Assembly: GCF_015354575.1 (NCBI RefSeq)
Contig: NZ_JACAFQ010000003.1
Location: forward strand, 62,001 to 126,000
DNA: 64,000 nucleotides
Direction of reading: 5' to 3'
Origin: Pseudomonas sp. UFMG81
GTDB taxonomy: Bacteria; Pseudomonadota; Gammaproteobacteria; Pseudomonadales; Pseudomonadaceae
Of the stretch, positions 26,767 through 37,279 are shown piece by piece. The translations under genes were made by a program, and so were the position numbers. How positions within the stretch are numbered: the first letter of the stretch is position 1; every line of letters starts with the position of its first letter. A model generated the notes under the pieces. That model did not search any database. It had not been told where the DNA came from and saw only the letters and a program-made list of their open reading frames with translations.

Positions 26767-26852
26767 TGTGGGAGCTGGCTTGCCAGCGATGCGGCGGCCC
26801 AGACGACGGCGTCGATTCGGCTGGCGCTATCGCCGGCAAGCCAGCTTCCACA
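26767..26852. repeat. REP pair, variant stems, upstream of epsC
   Basis: tgtgggagctggcttgccag and a facing atcgccggcaagccagcttc differ at stem bases, forming degenerate REPs. The second copy ends 47 nt before the epsC start, so the epsC promoter must lie close by or upstream of the pair. No gene is visible in 26607-26899. Confidence 0.8.
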
Positions 26853-26899
26853 AGGTGCAAGTGCGCATATCAAGAAAGCCGTCTGGCAGGAGATCCACC

Positions 26900-27832
26900 G
26901 TGAGCGAACAACCCTCAACCGGCCAATGGCAGCTGCCTGGCATCGTCAGTGGCCTGCGCAGCGCCCGTGAACAATGGCGCAGCAGCAACGGCCGCAGCAG
27001 CGGCGAGCAGGGCGGGCGCGAACTGCCCTCGCGCGAAGCGCTGCGCCACATCCTCGAGCAACTGTGCGGCGCGCTGTTCCCCATGCGCCTGGGCCCGGTG
27101 GACCTGCGCGAAGAGAGCGAGGACTTCTACGTCGGCCACACCCTCGACGCCGCACTCACCGCGCTGCTGACCCAGGCGCGCCTGGAACTGCGCTACGCGG
27201 CGCGCCACGGCAAGACCGAAGTCATTGACGTAGACGCCCACGCCCTGCGCCTGATCCAGGACTTCGCCGCCGCCCTGCCGGCCCTGCGCGTGCTGCTGGA
27301 CACCGACGTGCTGGCTGCCTACCACGGCGACCCGGCGGCGCGCAGCGTCGACGAAGTGCTGCTGTGCTACCCGGGCATCCTGGCGATCATCCACCACCGC
27401 CTGGCCCACCACCTGTACCGCGCAGGCCTGCCATTGCTGGCGCGGATCAGCTCGGAACTGGCGCATTCGGCCACCGGCATCGACATCCACCCCGGCGCGC
27501 AGATCGGCCCGAGCTTCTTCATCGACCACGGCACCGGCGTGGTGATCGGCGAGACCGCGATCATCGGCGAGCGGGTGCGTATCTACCAGGCGGTCACGCT
27601 GGGCGCCAAGCGCTTCCCCAGCGACGAGTCGGGCACCCTGCACAAGGGCCTGGCGCGCCACCCGATCGTCGAGGACGACGTGGTGATCTATGCCGGCGCG
27701 ACCATCCTTGGGCGCATCACCATCGGCAAGGGTTCGACCATTGGCGGTAACGTCTGGCTGACCCGTAGCGTGCCGGCGCAGAGCAACATTACCCAGGCTA
27801 ATTTGCAGCTCGATTGCGAGGGCAAGAATTGA
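26900..27832 (+). CDS. epsC: Serine O-acetyltransferase EpsC (310 aa)
   Basis: Acetylates serine with acetyl-CoA to O-acetylserine, the acceptor for sulfide in cysteine synthesis. GTG 26900 follows AGGAGA. A helical N-terminal domain precedes the left-handed beta-helix of hexapeptide repeats (~200-300: GIDIHPGAQIGPSFFIDHGTGVVIGETAIIGERVRIYQAVTLGA). Catalytic Asp/His lie in FFIDHGTG, as in CysE. It is longer than Pseudomonas CysE and belongs to the EpsC subgroup. Placement between a cystine importer and the taurine genes fits sulfur assimilation. Confidence 0.92.
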   Translation: MSEQPSTGQWQLPGIVSGLRSAREQWRSSNGRSSGEQGGRELPSREALRHILEQLCGALFPMRLGPVDLREESEDFYVGHTLDAALTALLTQARLELRYAARHGKTEVIDVDAHALRLIQDFAAALPALRVLLDTDVLAAYHGDPAARSVDEVLLCYPGILAIIHHRLAHHLYRAGLPLLARISSELAHSATGIDIHPGAQIGPSFFIDHGTGVVIGETAIIGERVRIYQAVTLGAKRFPSDESGTLHKGLARHPIVEDDVVIYAGATILGRITIGKGSTIGGNVWLTRSVPAQSNITQANLQLDCEGKN

Positions 27833-27856
27833 CCTGAAATTCAGATCGTCTGTACC

Positions 27857-27950
27857 GGCCCTTTCACGGGCAAGCCCGCTCCCACAGGATTTCGCTCAAC
27901 TCGAACAATGTGCGGTCCCTGTGGGAGCGGGCTTGCCCGCGAAGAGGCCG
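27857..27950. repeat. REP pair, GCGGGCAAGCCCGC type, after epsC
   Basis: Facing copies begin 24 nt after the epsC stop and lie 58 nt before the palindrome that precedes the BCCT transporter. Confidence 0.9.
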
Positions 27951-28007
27951 ACGCCGATGCCCCGCCCAGCGGCATCGGGTCGCATTGAACTCCGATCCAT
28001 GTTTAAC

Positions 28008-28023
28008 TTGAACGCTTGTTCAA
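28008..28023. promoter_or_regulatory. BetI-like palindrome upstream of the BCCT transporter
   Basis: TTGAAC-GCTT-GTTCAA is a perfect palindrome; a further half site ATTGAAC lies at 27984-27990. BetI, the choline-responsive TetR repressor, binds related ATTGAACGTYCAAT palindromes in bet promoters. Operator function here is inferred. Confidence 0.5.
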
Positions 28024-28069
28024 TGTAAAACGCTGGTCCATTGCCGGTGTTCAAAAGGAGGAATTGCCT

Positions 28070-28126
28070 TTGCTGAACCCGTTCAATCCGAACCCCACGT
28101 CCTTCGCCGAGGTGCCTGCCCGATGA
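28070..28126 (+). CDS. Candidate 18-aa upstream ORF coupled to the BCCT transporter
   Basis: The best ribosome binding site in this leader, AAAAGGAGG at 28053-28061, precedes TTG 28070 by 8 nt. The frame encodes MLNPFNPNPTSFAEVPAR and stops at TGA 28124-28126, overlapping the transporter ATG at 28123 (ATGA). The proline/asparagine-rich product resembles no known family; its role may be to bring ribosomes to the transporter start, which has only a weak site (GAGG) of its own. Confidence 0.4.
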   Translation: MLNPFNPNPTSFAEVPAR

Positions 28127-30126
28127 GTGCACCGACGCCCTCCCTTGCCAATGGCAAGATCCGCATGAACCCCCCGGTGTTCTACTTCGCGGCAAGCTTC
28201 ATCCTGATTTTTGGCCTGGTGGTCATCGCCATGCCACAAGCGGCCGGTGAATGGCTGCTGGCGGCGCAGAACTGGGCGGCCAACACGGTCGGCTGGTACT
28301 ACATGCTGGCCATGACCCTGTACCTGGTCTTCGTGGTGGTCACCGCCTTGTCCGGCTACGGCAAGATCAAGCTCGGTGCCGACCACGACGAACCCGAGTT
28401 CAGCTATTTGTCCTGGGCCGGCATGCTGTTCGCCGCCGGCATCAGCATCACCCTGTTCTTCTTCTGCGTCTCCGAACCGCTCACCCACATGCTCCAGCCG
28501 CCCCAGGGCGAGGCGGGCACGGCCGAGGCCGGGCGCCAGGCGATGCAGATCCTGTTCTTGCACTGGGGCCTGCATGGCTGGGGCGTGTTCGCCTTCGTCG
28601 GCATGGCCCTGGCCTACTTCGCCTACCGCCACAACCTGCCGCTGGCGCTGCGTTCGGCGCTGTACCCGCTTATCGGCAAGCGCATCAACGGCCCGATCGG
28701 CTATGCGGTGGACGGCTTCGGCATCATCGCCACGGTGTTCGGCCTGGGCGCCGACATGGGTTTTGGCGTGCTGCACCTGAACGCAGGGCTGGACTACCTG
28801 TTCGGCATCAGCCACAGCCAATGGGTACAAGTGCTGCTGATCACCCTGATGATGGGCGCGGCGGTGGCCGTGGCGGTTGCAGGCGTGGAGAAGGGCGTGC
28901 GGGTGATGAGCGACATCAACCTGTTCCTGGCCTGCGCGCTGCTGCTGTTCGTGCTGTTCGCCGGGCCTACCCAGCATCTGTTCAACACCTTGATCCAGAA
29001 CCTTGGCGACTACCTCGGTGCCTTGCCGCGCAAGAGCTTCGATGTGTACGCCTACGGCGAGCAACGCGACTGGCTGGGCGGCTGGACGGTGTTCTACTGG
29101 GCCTGGTGGATTGCCTGGGCGCCGTTCGTGGGGCTGTTCATCGCGCGGATCTCCCGTGGGCGCACCATTCGCGAGTTCGTCTTTGGCGTGTTGTTGATCC
29201 CGCTGGGCTTCACCTTGGCGTGGATGTCGATCTTCGGCAACAGCGCCCTGGACCAGGTCATCAACCATGGCATGACCGCACTGGGCCAGTCGGCGTTGGA
29301 TAACCCGTCGATGAGCCTGTACCTGCTGCTGGAAACCTACCCGTGGAGCAAGACGGTGATCGCCGTGACGGTGTTCATCAGCTTCGTGTTCTTCGTTACC
29401 TCCGCCGACTCCGGCACCGTGGTGCTGTCGACACTGTCGGCCAAGGGTGGCGGCGCCGATGAAGACGGGCCGAACTGGCTGCGGATTTTCTGGGGTGCGA
29501 TGACCGCGCTGATCACCAGTGCCCTGTTGTTCGCCGGCAGCATCGATTCGCTCAAATCTGCGGTGGTGCTGACTTCGTTGCCGTTCTCACTGATCCTGCT
29601 GTGCATGATGTGGGGCCTGCACAAGGCGTTCTACCTGGAGAGCCAGCGGCAGATCGCGCAGATGCATTCGCTGGCGCCGTTCGCCCAGTCGCGGCGCGGT
29701 CGGGGTGGCTGGCGCCAGCGCCTGAGCCAGGCCGTGCATTTCCCGTCACGGGACGAGGTGTACCGCTTCATGGACGACGTGGTGCGCCCGGCGATTGCCG
29801 AGGTGCGCGAGGTGTTCGAGCAGAAGGGCCTGGTGCTGATCACCCAGGATGACCCGAGCCATGACAACGTCAGCCTGAAGATCGGCCATGGCGATGAGCA
29901 GCCGTTCATCTACCAGGTGCAGATGCGCGGGTACTTCACCCCGTCGTTCGCCCTGGGTGGGCTGGGTACGCAGGAGTTGAAGAACCGCCGCTACTACCGG
30001 GCGGAGGTGCACCTGAGCGAGGGCAGCCAGAACTACGACCTGGTGGGCTACAGCAAGGAGCAGATCATCAACGACATCCTCGACCAGTACGAGCGGCACA
30101 TGCAGTACCTGCATCTGGTCAGGTAG
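28123..30126 (+). CDS. betT: BCCT-family choline/betaine transporter (667 aa)
   Basis: Secondary transporter with 12 predicted membrane helices. BCCT signatures are visible: HWGLHGWGVFAFVGMALAYFAYR, GLGADMGFGVLHLNAGLDYLF and YWAWWIAWAPFVGLFIARISRGRTIREF. A ~170-residue cytosolic C-terminal tail, as in osmosensing BetT of Pseudomonas, begins around residue 500 (FYLESQRQIAQMHS...). A BetI-like palindrome upstream supports choline. Its place between epsC and the tau operon leaves room for taurine betaine or another sulfonated substrate. Confidence 0.85.
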   Translation: MSAPTPSLANGKIRMNPPVFYFAASFILIFGLVVIAMPQAAGEWLLAAQNWAANTVGWYYMLAMTLYLVFVVVTALSGYGKIKLGADHDEPEFSYLSWAGMLFAAGISITLFFFCVSEPLTHMLQPPQGEAGTAEAGRQAMQILFLHWGLHGWGVFAFVGMALAYFAYRHNLPLALRSALYPLIGKRINGPIGYAVDGFGIIATVFGLGADMGFGVLHLNAGLDYLFGISHSQWVQVLLITLMMGAAVAVAVAGVEKGVRVMSDINLFLACALLLFVLFAGPTQHLFNTLIQNLGDYLGALPRKSFDVYAYGEQRDWLGGWTVFYWAWWIAWAPFVGLFIARISRGRTIREFVFGVLLIPLGFTLAWMSIFGNSALDQVINHGMTALGQSALDNPSMSLYLLLETYPWSKTVIAVTVFISFVFFVTSADSGTVVLSTLSAKGGGADEDGPNWLRIFWGAMTALITSALLFAGSIDSLKSAVVLTSLPFSLILLCMMWGLHKAFYLESQRQIAQMHSLAPFAQSRRGRGGWRQRLSQAVHFPSRDEVYRFMDDVVRPAIAEVREVFEQKGLVLITQDDPSHDNVSLKIGHGDEQPFIYQVQMRGYFTPSFALGGLGTQELKNRRYYRAEVHLSEGSQNYDLVGYSKEQIINDILDQYERHMQYLHLVR

Positions 30127-30134
30127 GCCTGATC

Positions 30135-30230
30135 CGGCCTCTTCGCGGGCAAGCCCGCTCCCACAGGAATTCCACAGTTCTCAGAACCTGTGCAGTACCT
30201 GTGGGAGCGGGCTTGCCCGCGAAGAGGCCG
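30135..30230. repeat. REP pair, GCGGGCAAGCCCGC type, near-perfect
   Basis: Facing copies with 32-nt arms fill the gap between the converging betT and tauD genes and probably form the 3' structure for both transcripts. Confidence 0.92.
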
Positions 30231-30245
30231 TCATAGGCGAGCGCT

Positions 30246-32022
<1,777 letters not shown>

Positions 32023-32026
<4 letters not shown>

Positions 32027-32817
32027 GCGCGCACCTCCCTGCGAGTGCCTTCACGTTGCGAGAACACCCGGGCCAGTACGTGCTCGCGGGTTTCGATGAA
32101 TTGAGGGTCGGACTTGATCGCCCGCGCCGGCTCGCCGGCGGCGTAGCGCTGGCCGAAGTCCAGTTGCAGGCGCTCGACCACGCGGCCAGGGTTGGGGGCC
32201 AGCAGCACCAGCTCGGTGGCCAGGAACACCGCTTCTTCGATGTCGTGGGTGATCAGGAACACCGGTTTGGCGGTGCGTTGCCAGACTTGCAGCAGCAGTT
32301 CCTGCATCTGTTCGCGGGTGAACGCGTCGAGGGCGCCGAACGGTTCGTCCATCAGCAGTACCCGTGGGTCGGCGGCCAGCGCCCGGGCCAGGCCCACCCG
32401 CTGCTTCTGGCCACCAGACAACTGCCAGATGCGACGGTCGCCGAAGCCGGCCAGGTCGACCAGCGCCAGCATCTCCTGGGCCTTGGCCTCGCGTCGCTCA
32501 CGGGGCACGCCGGCCAGTTGCAGGCCGAAGGCGACATTGCCCAGCACGTCCTGCCAGGGCAGCAGGGCATCGTCCTGGAACACCACGCCGCGTTCGGCAC
32601 CCGGGCCTTGCACGGGCACGCCGTCGAGAGTGATGCGCCCGCCACTGGGGGCGACGAAGCCAGCGATCAGGTTGAGCAGCGAGGTCTTGCCGCTGCCCGA
32701 CGGCCCAAGGGCCACCAGCAGTTGGCGTGGCCCCAGGCTCAGGTTGATGTCGGCCAGCACCGGAGTGCTGGCGCCGGGGTACTGTGCGCTGATGCGCTCC
32801 AGTTCAAGCAAGGCCAT
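32023..32817 (-). CDS. tauB: Taurine ABC transporter ATP-binding protein
   Basis: A 264-aa ATPase with Walker [11 protein letters not shown]-loop FQDDALLPW, signature LSGGQKQR, Walker [13 protein letters not shown] and switch His in ITHDIEEA, all as in TauB/SsuB. Its end overlaps the tauC start and it lies 15 nt after tauA. Confidence 0.95.
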
Positions 32818-32832
32818 GACGGGCTCCGGTCT

Positions 32833-33804
32833 TTAGTTGGGCAGGTACTGGGCGCTGACATAGGGTGAGTAGTCCGGCAGCACCGCATCGACCTTGCCCT
32901 GTTGCTTGAGGAAGGTGGCGGTGTCGGTCAGCGCCTGGGTGGTTGGTGCGCCCAGCGCATCGGCCTGGTCGGCCGCCAGTGGGTAGACGTTGCCCTGTAG
33001 CAGCAGCGGGATGTCCGCCGCCTTGGCGCCGGACAGCTTCACCAGCTTGGCCACGTTGTCCTTGTTGGCCAGCCAGGCTTGTGGGTCCTTGCGGTAGTCG
33101 GCGTAGGCGTCGAGGGTAACCTTGGCGAACGCCTTGACGATCTCCGGGTGCTTGGCGGCGAAGTCCTTGCGCACGATCCAGGCGTCGAAGGTGGGGGCGC
33201 CTTTTTCGGCCAGCTCGCCGGAGGTGATCAGCACCTTGCCGTTCTCCTTGGCCACGCCCAGGGCTGGGTCCCAGACGTAGGTGGCGTCGATGTCGCCGCG
33301 TTTCCAGGCGGCGATGATCGCGGGCGGCGCGAGGTTGAGGATCTGTACCTTGGTCGGGTCGATGTTCCAGCTCTTCAGGGCGGCCAGCAGGCTGTAGTGG
33401 CCGGTGGAGACGAACGGCACGGCGACCTTCTTGCCGACCAGGTCTTGCGGGGTCTTGATGCTGTCGCGGGCGACCAGCGCTTCACCGGCGCCGATCTGGG
33501 TGGCGATGAGGAAGGTTTCCACGGGCAGCTTGCGGGTGGCGGCGGCGGCCAGCGGGCTGGATCCGAGGTAGCCGATCTGCACGTCGCCGCTGGCCACCGC
33601 GGTGATCACATCGGCGCCGTTGTCGAACTTGCGCCAGTCGATGCTGGCCTTGCTGGCTTTTTCGTAGTCGCCGTCCACCTGGGCCACCTTGGCCGGGTCG
33701 ACGGTGGTCTGGTAGGCGACGGTCAGGTCGGCGGCCTGGGCCAGCCAGCTGGCGCTGGCGAGGGTCAGGGCGGCAAACAGGCGCAGCGGGGCATGCGGGA
33801 TCAT
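32833..33804 (-). CDS. tauA: Taurine-binding periplasmic protein
   Basis: A 323-aa binding protein with signal peptide MIPHAPLRLFAALTLASASWLAQA and the mature start ADLTVAYQTTVDPAKVAQ, a TauA hallmark. SSPLAAAATRKLPVETF and DATYVWDPALGVAKENGKVL are typical ligand-site segments. It is the promoter-proximal gene; upstream lies AT-rich sequence (33845-33885) suitable for a CysB-type activator. Confidence 0.95.
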   Translation of the reverse strand: MIPHAPLRLFAALTLASASWLAQAADLTVAYQTTVDPAKVAQVDGDYEKASKASIDWRKFDNGADVITAVASGDVQIGYLGSSPLAAAATRKLPVETFLIATQIGAGEALVARDSIKTPQDLVGKKVAVPFVSTGHYSLLAALKSWNIDPTKVQILNLAPPAIIAAWKRGDIDATYVWDPALGVAKENGKVLITSGELAEKGAPTFDAWIVRKDFAAKHPEIVKAFAKVTLDAYADYRKDPQAWLANKDNVAKLVKLSGAKAADIPLLLQGNVYPLAADQADALGAPTTQALTDTATFLKQQGKVDAVLPDYSPYVSAQYLPN

Positions 33805-34294
33805 GGTTGAACCTCTCGTCAGGCAATGGGATAGATGGCGAGAAGACTAGATGATCTAAGAAAACAGAAATAAATAACTTTTTTGCATTAGCTTAGGAGC
33901 CAATTGCTTTAAGGGAGAGGGGTGGGAGGCTGGCGGAATGGACGAGGGCTGCTAGCCTTTTTCGCTTCCGGCCGGGGGGGCATGCGGCAGAGGGTCGCCA
34001 AACGTTTGCACATAACCTAAAGGTATGATTGACGCCGTCGATACAACCTTTCGCAGTAAAGGTTAATGAGTTATTCCGTAAAAGTCTTACAGATTCATAA
34101 AACGGTCATTTTGGATTTATAGGATTGTCATTATCCTGTAGCGCAGGACGACGGCTTAGACCAAAGTCGCGAATCGATCGTTGAGCATTGACTTGGCGGT
34201 CACGCATTGGTGCTAAATCGCCAATCCCGGGCGAGTGGGGCAAAAGATCCTGCCGCTTGTGACGCACAAAAATTAGAACGTAGAGGAGCAAAAC
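33805..34294. promoter_or_regulatory. Divergent control region tauA / porin
   Basis: 490 bp without a credible gene. The tauA side (33845-33885) is AT-rich with AAATAAATAACTTTTTT. The porin side has a long leader, including facing TTTAGGTTAT-like and ATCCTATAA-like AT-rich segments around 34010-34130, and a GAGGAG ribosome binding site just before the porin ATG. No specific operator is claimed. Confidence 0.45.
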
Positions 34295-35638
34295 ATGTAC
34301 AAGTCCAGCCTGGCCCTGGCCGTGGCACTGGGGGTTCTCGCCCAACAAGCAGGCGCTGCAGGTTTCGTCGAGGACAGCAAGCTGTCCCTGAGCTCGCGCA
34401 CCATGTACTTCGACAACAACAACCGTGAGGCCCACGCCACCGGGACTGCAAAGCGTCCGGACCAGCGTGAGACCGGCCAAGGTTTCAAACTCGATTACAT
34501 TTCCGGCTTCACCGAAGGCACCGTGGGCTTTGGCGTCGATGCCCAGGCCGTATGGGGTATCCACCTGGATGGCGGCAAGGGCTACCACAAAGCTGGCTTC
34601 CTCCCAGACGATAGCGATGGCTCCTCGGTAAGCCAGTGGGCTCGTGTCGGCGGCAATGCCAAGGCTCGCTTCTCCAAGACTGAAGCTCACTTCGGTAGCG
34701 CACTCGCGCCGATGATGCCGATCCTGGTCTCCAACGATGGCCGTCTGCTGCCGCAGACCTTCGAAGGTGGCACCATCACCTCGAAGGAAATCGACAACCT
34801 GACCATCAACGCTGGTCAGCTGACCCACGCCATGGGCCGTGCTTCGAGCAACCGTACCGGCCTGTCGGTTTCTGGCGCTACTGCTGACAGCAACAAGTTC
34901 CGCTACGGCGGCCTGGACTACAAGCTCACTCCAGACCTGACCCTGCAGTACTACTACTCGAACCTCGAAGACTTCTACAAGCAGCACTTCCTGGGTGCTA
35001 CCCACGTCTTCAAGATCTCCGACAACCAGTCGTTCAAGACCGACCTGCGCTACTTCGACAGCAGCAGCGACGGCAAGAATGGCGACGCAGCCACCTACGC
35101 GTTCGACAACAACGGCGGCTATGCCAAGAACAAGGGCGAGGTCGACAACAAGACCTGGTCGGCCATGTTCACCTACACCCTGGGTGGCCACGCGCTCATG
35201 CTGGGTCACCAGCAGATCGGCGACGACGGCGGCTTTGTCTGGCTGAACCAGGGCGCCGTACGTGATGGCAACAACCGTCCCGAAGGTGCTGGCGGCTCCA
35301 GCTTCTACCTGTTCACCGACAGCATGATCAACCAGTTCGCCCGTGCTGGCGAGAACACCACCTTCGGTCAGTACTCCTATGACTTCGCGGCCCTGGGTGT
35401 TCCAGGCCTGAAGGCATCGGTTGCCTACCTGCGTGGTGACGACATCCGCAACAAGTCGGGCAATGGCACCTACAATGAATGGGAACGTGACGCACGCGTC
35501 GACTACACCATTCAGCAGGGCACTCTGAAAGGCCTGGGCTTCAGCCTGCGTCAGGGCGTGTACCGTGGTGCTGGCGAAAGCAGCGCCGACCAGGATCAGA
35601 CTCGCTTCATCGTCAACTACACTTACGCCTTCATGTAA
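34295..35638 (+). CDS. OprD/OprE-family outer-membrane porin (447 aa)
   Basis: The signal peptide MYKSSLALAVALGVLAQQAGA precedes AGFVEDSKLSLSSRTMYFDNN, the characteristic OprD-family mature start. The sequence alternates beta strands and ends in VNYTYAFM rather than a terminal Phe; the penultimate Phe probably serves the barrel-assembly role. DYISGFTEGTVGFGVDAQAVWGI is a family motif. Divergent from tauABCD and next to lsfA, so uptake of organosulfur compounds is a reasonable guess. Confidence 0.9.
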   Translation: MYKSSLALAVALGVLAQQAGAAGFVEDSKLSLSSRTMYFDNNNREAHATGTAKRPDQRETGQGFKLDYISGFTEGTVGFGVDAQAVWGIHLDGGKGYHKAGFLPDDSDGSSVSQWARVGGNAKARFSKTEAHFGSALAPMMPILVSNDGRLLPQTFEGGTITSKEIDNLTINAGQLTHAMGRASSNRTGLSVSGATADSNKFRYGGLDYKLTPDLTLQYYYSNLEDFYKQHFLGATHVFKISDNQSFKTDLRYFDSSSDGKNGDAATYAFDNNGGYAKNKGEVDNKTWSAMFTYTLGGHALMLGHQQIGDDGGFVWLNQGAVRDGNNRPEGAGGSSFYLFTDSMINQFARAGENTTFGQYSYDFAALGVPGLKASVAYLRGDDIRNKSGNGTYNEWERDARVDYTIQQGTLKGLGFSLRQGVYRGAGESSADQDQTRFIVNYTYAFM

Positions 35639-35657
35639 GTCGTAGCGGTCCAAAAGA

Positions 35658-35686
35658 AAGCCTCGCCTAGTGCGAGGCTTTTTTGT
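35658..35686 (+). terminator. Intrinsic terminator after the porin gene
   Basis: AGCCTCGC-CTAGT-GCGAGGCT followed by TTTTT, starting 20 nt after the stop codon. Confidence 0.9.
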
Positions 35687-35709
35687 GCCTGCGATTTCGT
35701 ATGCCTTCT

Positions 35710-35736
35710 GGTTATAAATAAATCGACATTTATTCT
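35710..35736. promoter_or_regulatory. Candidate sulfur-starvation element upstream of lsfA
   Basis: A 27-bp element beginning GGTTATAAATAAAT and ending TTTATTCT matches the element at 36543 at 20 of 27 positions in the same orientation. It ends 68 nt before the lsfA ATG, versus 64 nt for the hydrolase gene, so spacing to the gene is conserved too. Confidence 0.55.
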
Positions 35737-35804
35737 TTTTGTTTTTATGCGAATGCAGGCACATTGAACCCAACAAGGCCAGACACAGCACAGGAGCCGC
35801 TTCC

Positions 35805-36443
35805 ATGAGCCTCAAACTCGGCGACATCGCCCCCGATTTCGAACAGGATTCCAGCGCCGGCAAGATCCGCTTCCACGAATGGCTGGGCAACAGCTGGGGC
35901 GTGCTGTTCTCCCACCCGGCCGACTTCACCCCGGTGTGCACCACCGAGCTGGGCCTGACCGCCAAGCTCAAGGACGACTTCGCCCAGCGCGGGGTCAAGG
36001 CCATCGCCCTGTCGGTCGACCCGGTCGACTCGCACCACCGCTGGATCGATGACATCAACGAGACCCAGAACACGGTGGTCAACTTCCCGATCATCGCTGA
36101 CGCCGACCGCAAGGTGTCCGACCTGTACGACCTGATCCACCCCAACGCCAGCGACACCCTGACCGTGCGCTCGCTGTTCGTCATCGACCCGAACAAGAAG
36201 GTGCGCCTGACCATCACCTATCCGGCCAGTACCGGGCGCAACTTCAACGAGATCCTGCGGGTGATCGACTCGCTGCAATTGACCGACAACCACAAGGTCG
36301 CCACCCCCGCCAACTGGCAGGACGGTGACGAGGTGGTGATCGTGCCGTCGCTCAAGGACGAGGACGAAATCAAGCAGCGCTTCCCCAAAGGTTACCGGGC
36401 GGTGAAACCCTATCTGCGCCTGACCCCGCAACCCAATCGTTGA
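35805..36443 (+). CDS. lsfA: 1-Cys peroxiredoxin LsfA (sulfur-starvation induced)
   Basis: A 212-aa Prx6-type peroxiredoxin that reduces peroxides with a single catalytic Cys in HPADFTPVCTTELG. MSLKLGDIAPDFEQDSSAGKI is the usual N-terminus; the start at 35805 follows CAGGAG. LsfA was named for low-sulfur induction in P. putida and usually sits beside sulfonate genes. Here the ssu genes I would expect after it are absent and a hydrolase gene follows. Confidence 0.95.
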   Translation: MSLKLGDIAPDFEQDSSAGKIRFHEWLGNSWGVLFSHPADFTPVCTTELGLTAKLKDDFAQRGVKAIALSVDPVDSHHRWIDDINETQNTVVNFPIIADADRKVSDLYDLIHPNASDTLTVRSLFVIDPNKKVRLTITYPASTGRNFNEILRVIDSLQLTDNHKVATPANWQDGDEVVIVPSLKDEDEIKQRFPKGYRAVKPYLRLTPQPNR

Positions 36444-36485
36444 GTGAATCCTCGTTGTAATGCTCTTAGCCATAGCAGGGATTTC

Positions 36486-36511
36486 GGGCCGTTTCGACGG
36501 CCCTTTTTTAT
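36486..36511 (+). terminator. Intrinsic terminator after lsfA
   Basis: GGGCCGT-TTCG-ACGGCCC followed by TTTTTTAT. Confidence 0.9.
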
Positions 36512-36542
36512 GGGCGGCGTTTTTGAGCTTCATTTGTTTTTT

Positions 36543-36569
36543 GGTTATTAATAAATAGCTTCTTATTCC
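36543..36569. promoter_or_regulatory. Candidate sulfur-starvation element upstream of the hydrolase gene
   Basis: GGTTATTAATAAAT followed by AGCTTCTTATTCC, ending 64 nt before the ATG. The 14-mer TAGCTTCTTATTCC recurs exactly, in opposite orientation, upstream of the second metQ (38278-38291), and 20 of 27 positions match the lsfA element. Confidence 0.6.
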
Positions 36570-36633
36570 TTTACGTATATATCAGCCTCCTTATACTTGC
36601 ACCTCAAGCACGCAAACTTCCGGAGGCGTCCCC

Positions 36634-37215
36634 ATGCGCAATGAGTCGATTCGTTACCTGATTGTGCCGGGCTGGCAAGGATCGCCAGACAACCATTGGC
36701 AGAGTCACTGGCAGCGCAGCCTGCCCAACAGCACCCGGGTCGAGCAGCAAGACTGGCTCACCCCGCAGCGGCGCGATTGGGTACAGGCGTTGGAGCAGGC
36801 GATTGCCGCCGAACGCTCGCCGGTGATTCTCATCGCCCACAGCCTGGGCTGCATCACGGTCGCCCACTGGGCCACCCAGGCCAGCCCTAGCCTGCTGCGC
36901 CGGGTGCGTGGCGCGCTGCTGGTGGCGCCGGCCGACGTCGAGCGCCCGACCTGCGCCCCGGCCCTGCGCAACTTCGCGCCTATCCCATTGCAGGTACTGC
37001 CGTTCCCCAGCCAAGTGGTGAGCTCCGACAACGACCCGGCGGTGAGCGTGCCGCGGGCGCTGTACCTGGCGCGTGCCTGGGGCGCCGAGGCGGGGCTGCT
37101 GGCCAATGCCGGGCATATCAATGTCAAGTCGGGCCACGAGCGCTGGGAGCAGGGCTTCGCCTACCTCTATCGCCTGCAAGCCCGGATCGATCAGCGCGCA
37201 CTGCGCAGCGCCTGA
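36634..37215 (+). CDS. RBBP9/YdeN-family alpha/beta hydrolase (193 aa)
   Basis: Small serine hydrolase starting YLIVPGWQGSPDNHWQSHW, the RBBP9/YdeN N-terminal signature. The nucleophile is in IAHSLGC, the acid in SSDNDP and the histidine in ANAGHIN, completing the triad. It is cytosolic. Preceded by the shared AT-rich element and followed 64 nt later by an AAA+ regulator gene in the same direction, so probably sulfur-starvation induced. Substrate unknown. Confidence 0.85.
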   Translation: MRNESIRYLIVPGWQGSPDNHWQSHWQRSLPNSTRVEQQDWLTPQRRDWVQALEQAIAAERSPVILIAHSLGCITVAHWATQASPSLLRRVRGALLVAPADVERPTCAPALRNFAPIPLQVLPFPSQVVSSDNDPAVSVPRALYLARAWGAEAGLLANAGHINVKSGHERWEQGFAYLYRLQARIDQRALRSA

Positions 37216-37279
37216 GCCGGCCTTCGTTCACCGAACCACCGTGAGCCTCGGTCGGGTGTGGCCGGGGCGGGAGTATTCC

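Noticed and set aside
28051..29268. 405-codon frame opposite the BCCT transporter
   Set aside because: Repeated His/Gln/Ala/Glu-rich composition reflects the complement of hydrophobic codons; no family resemblance.
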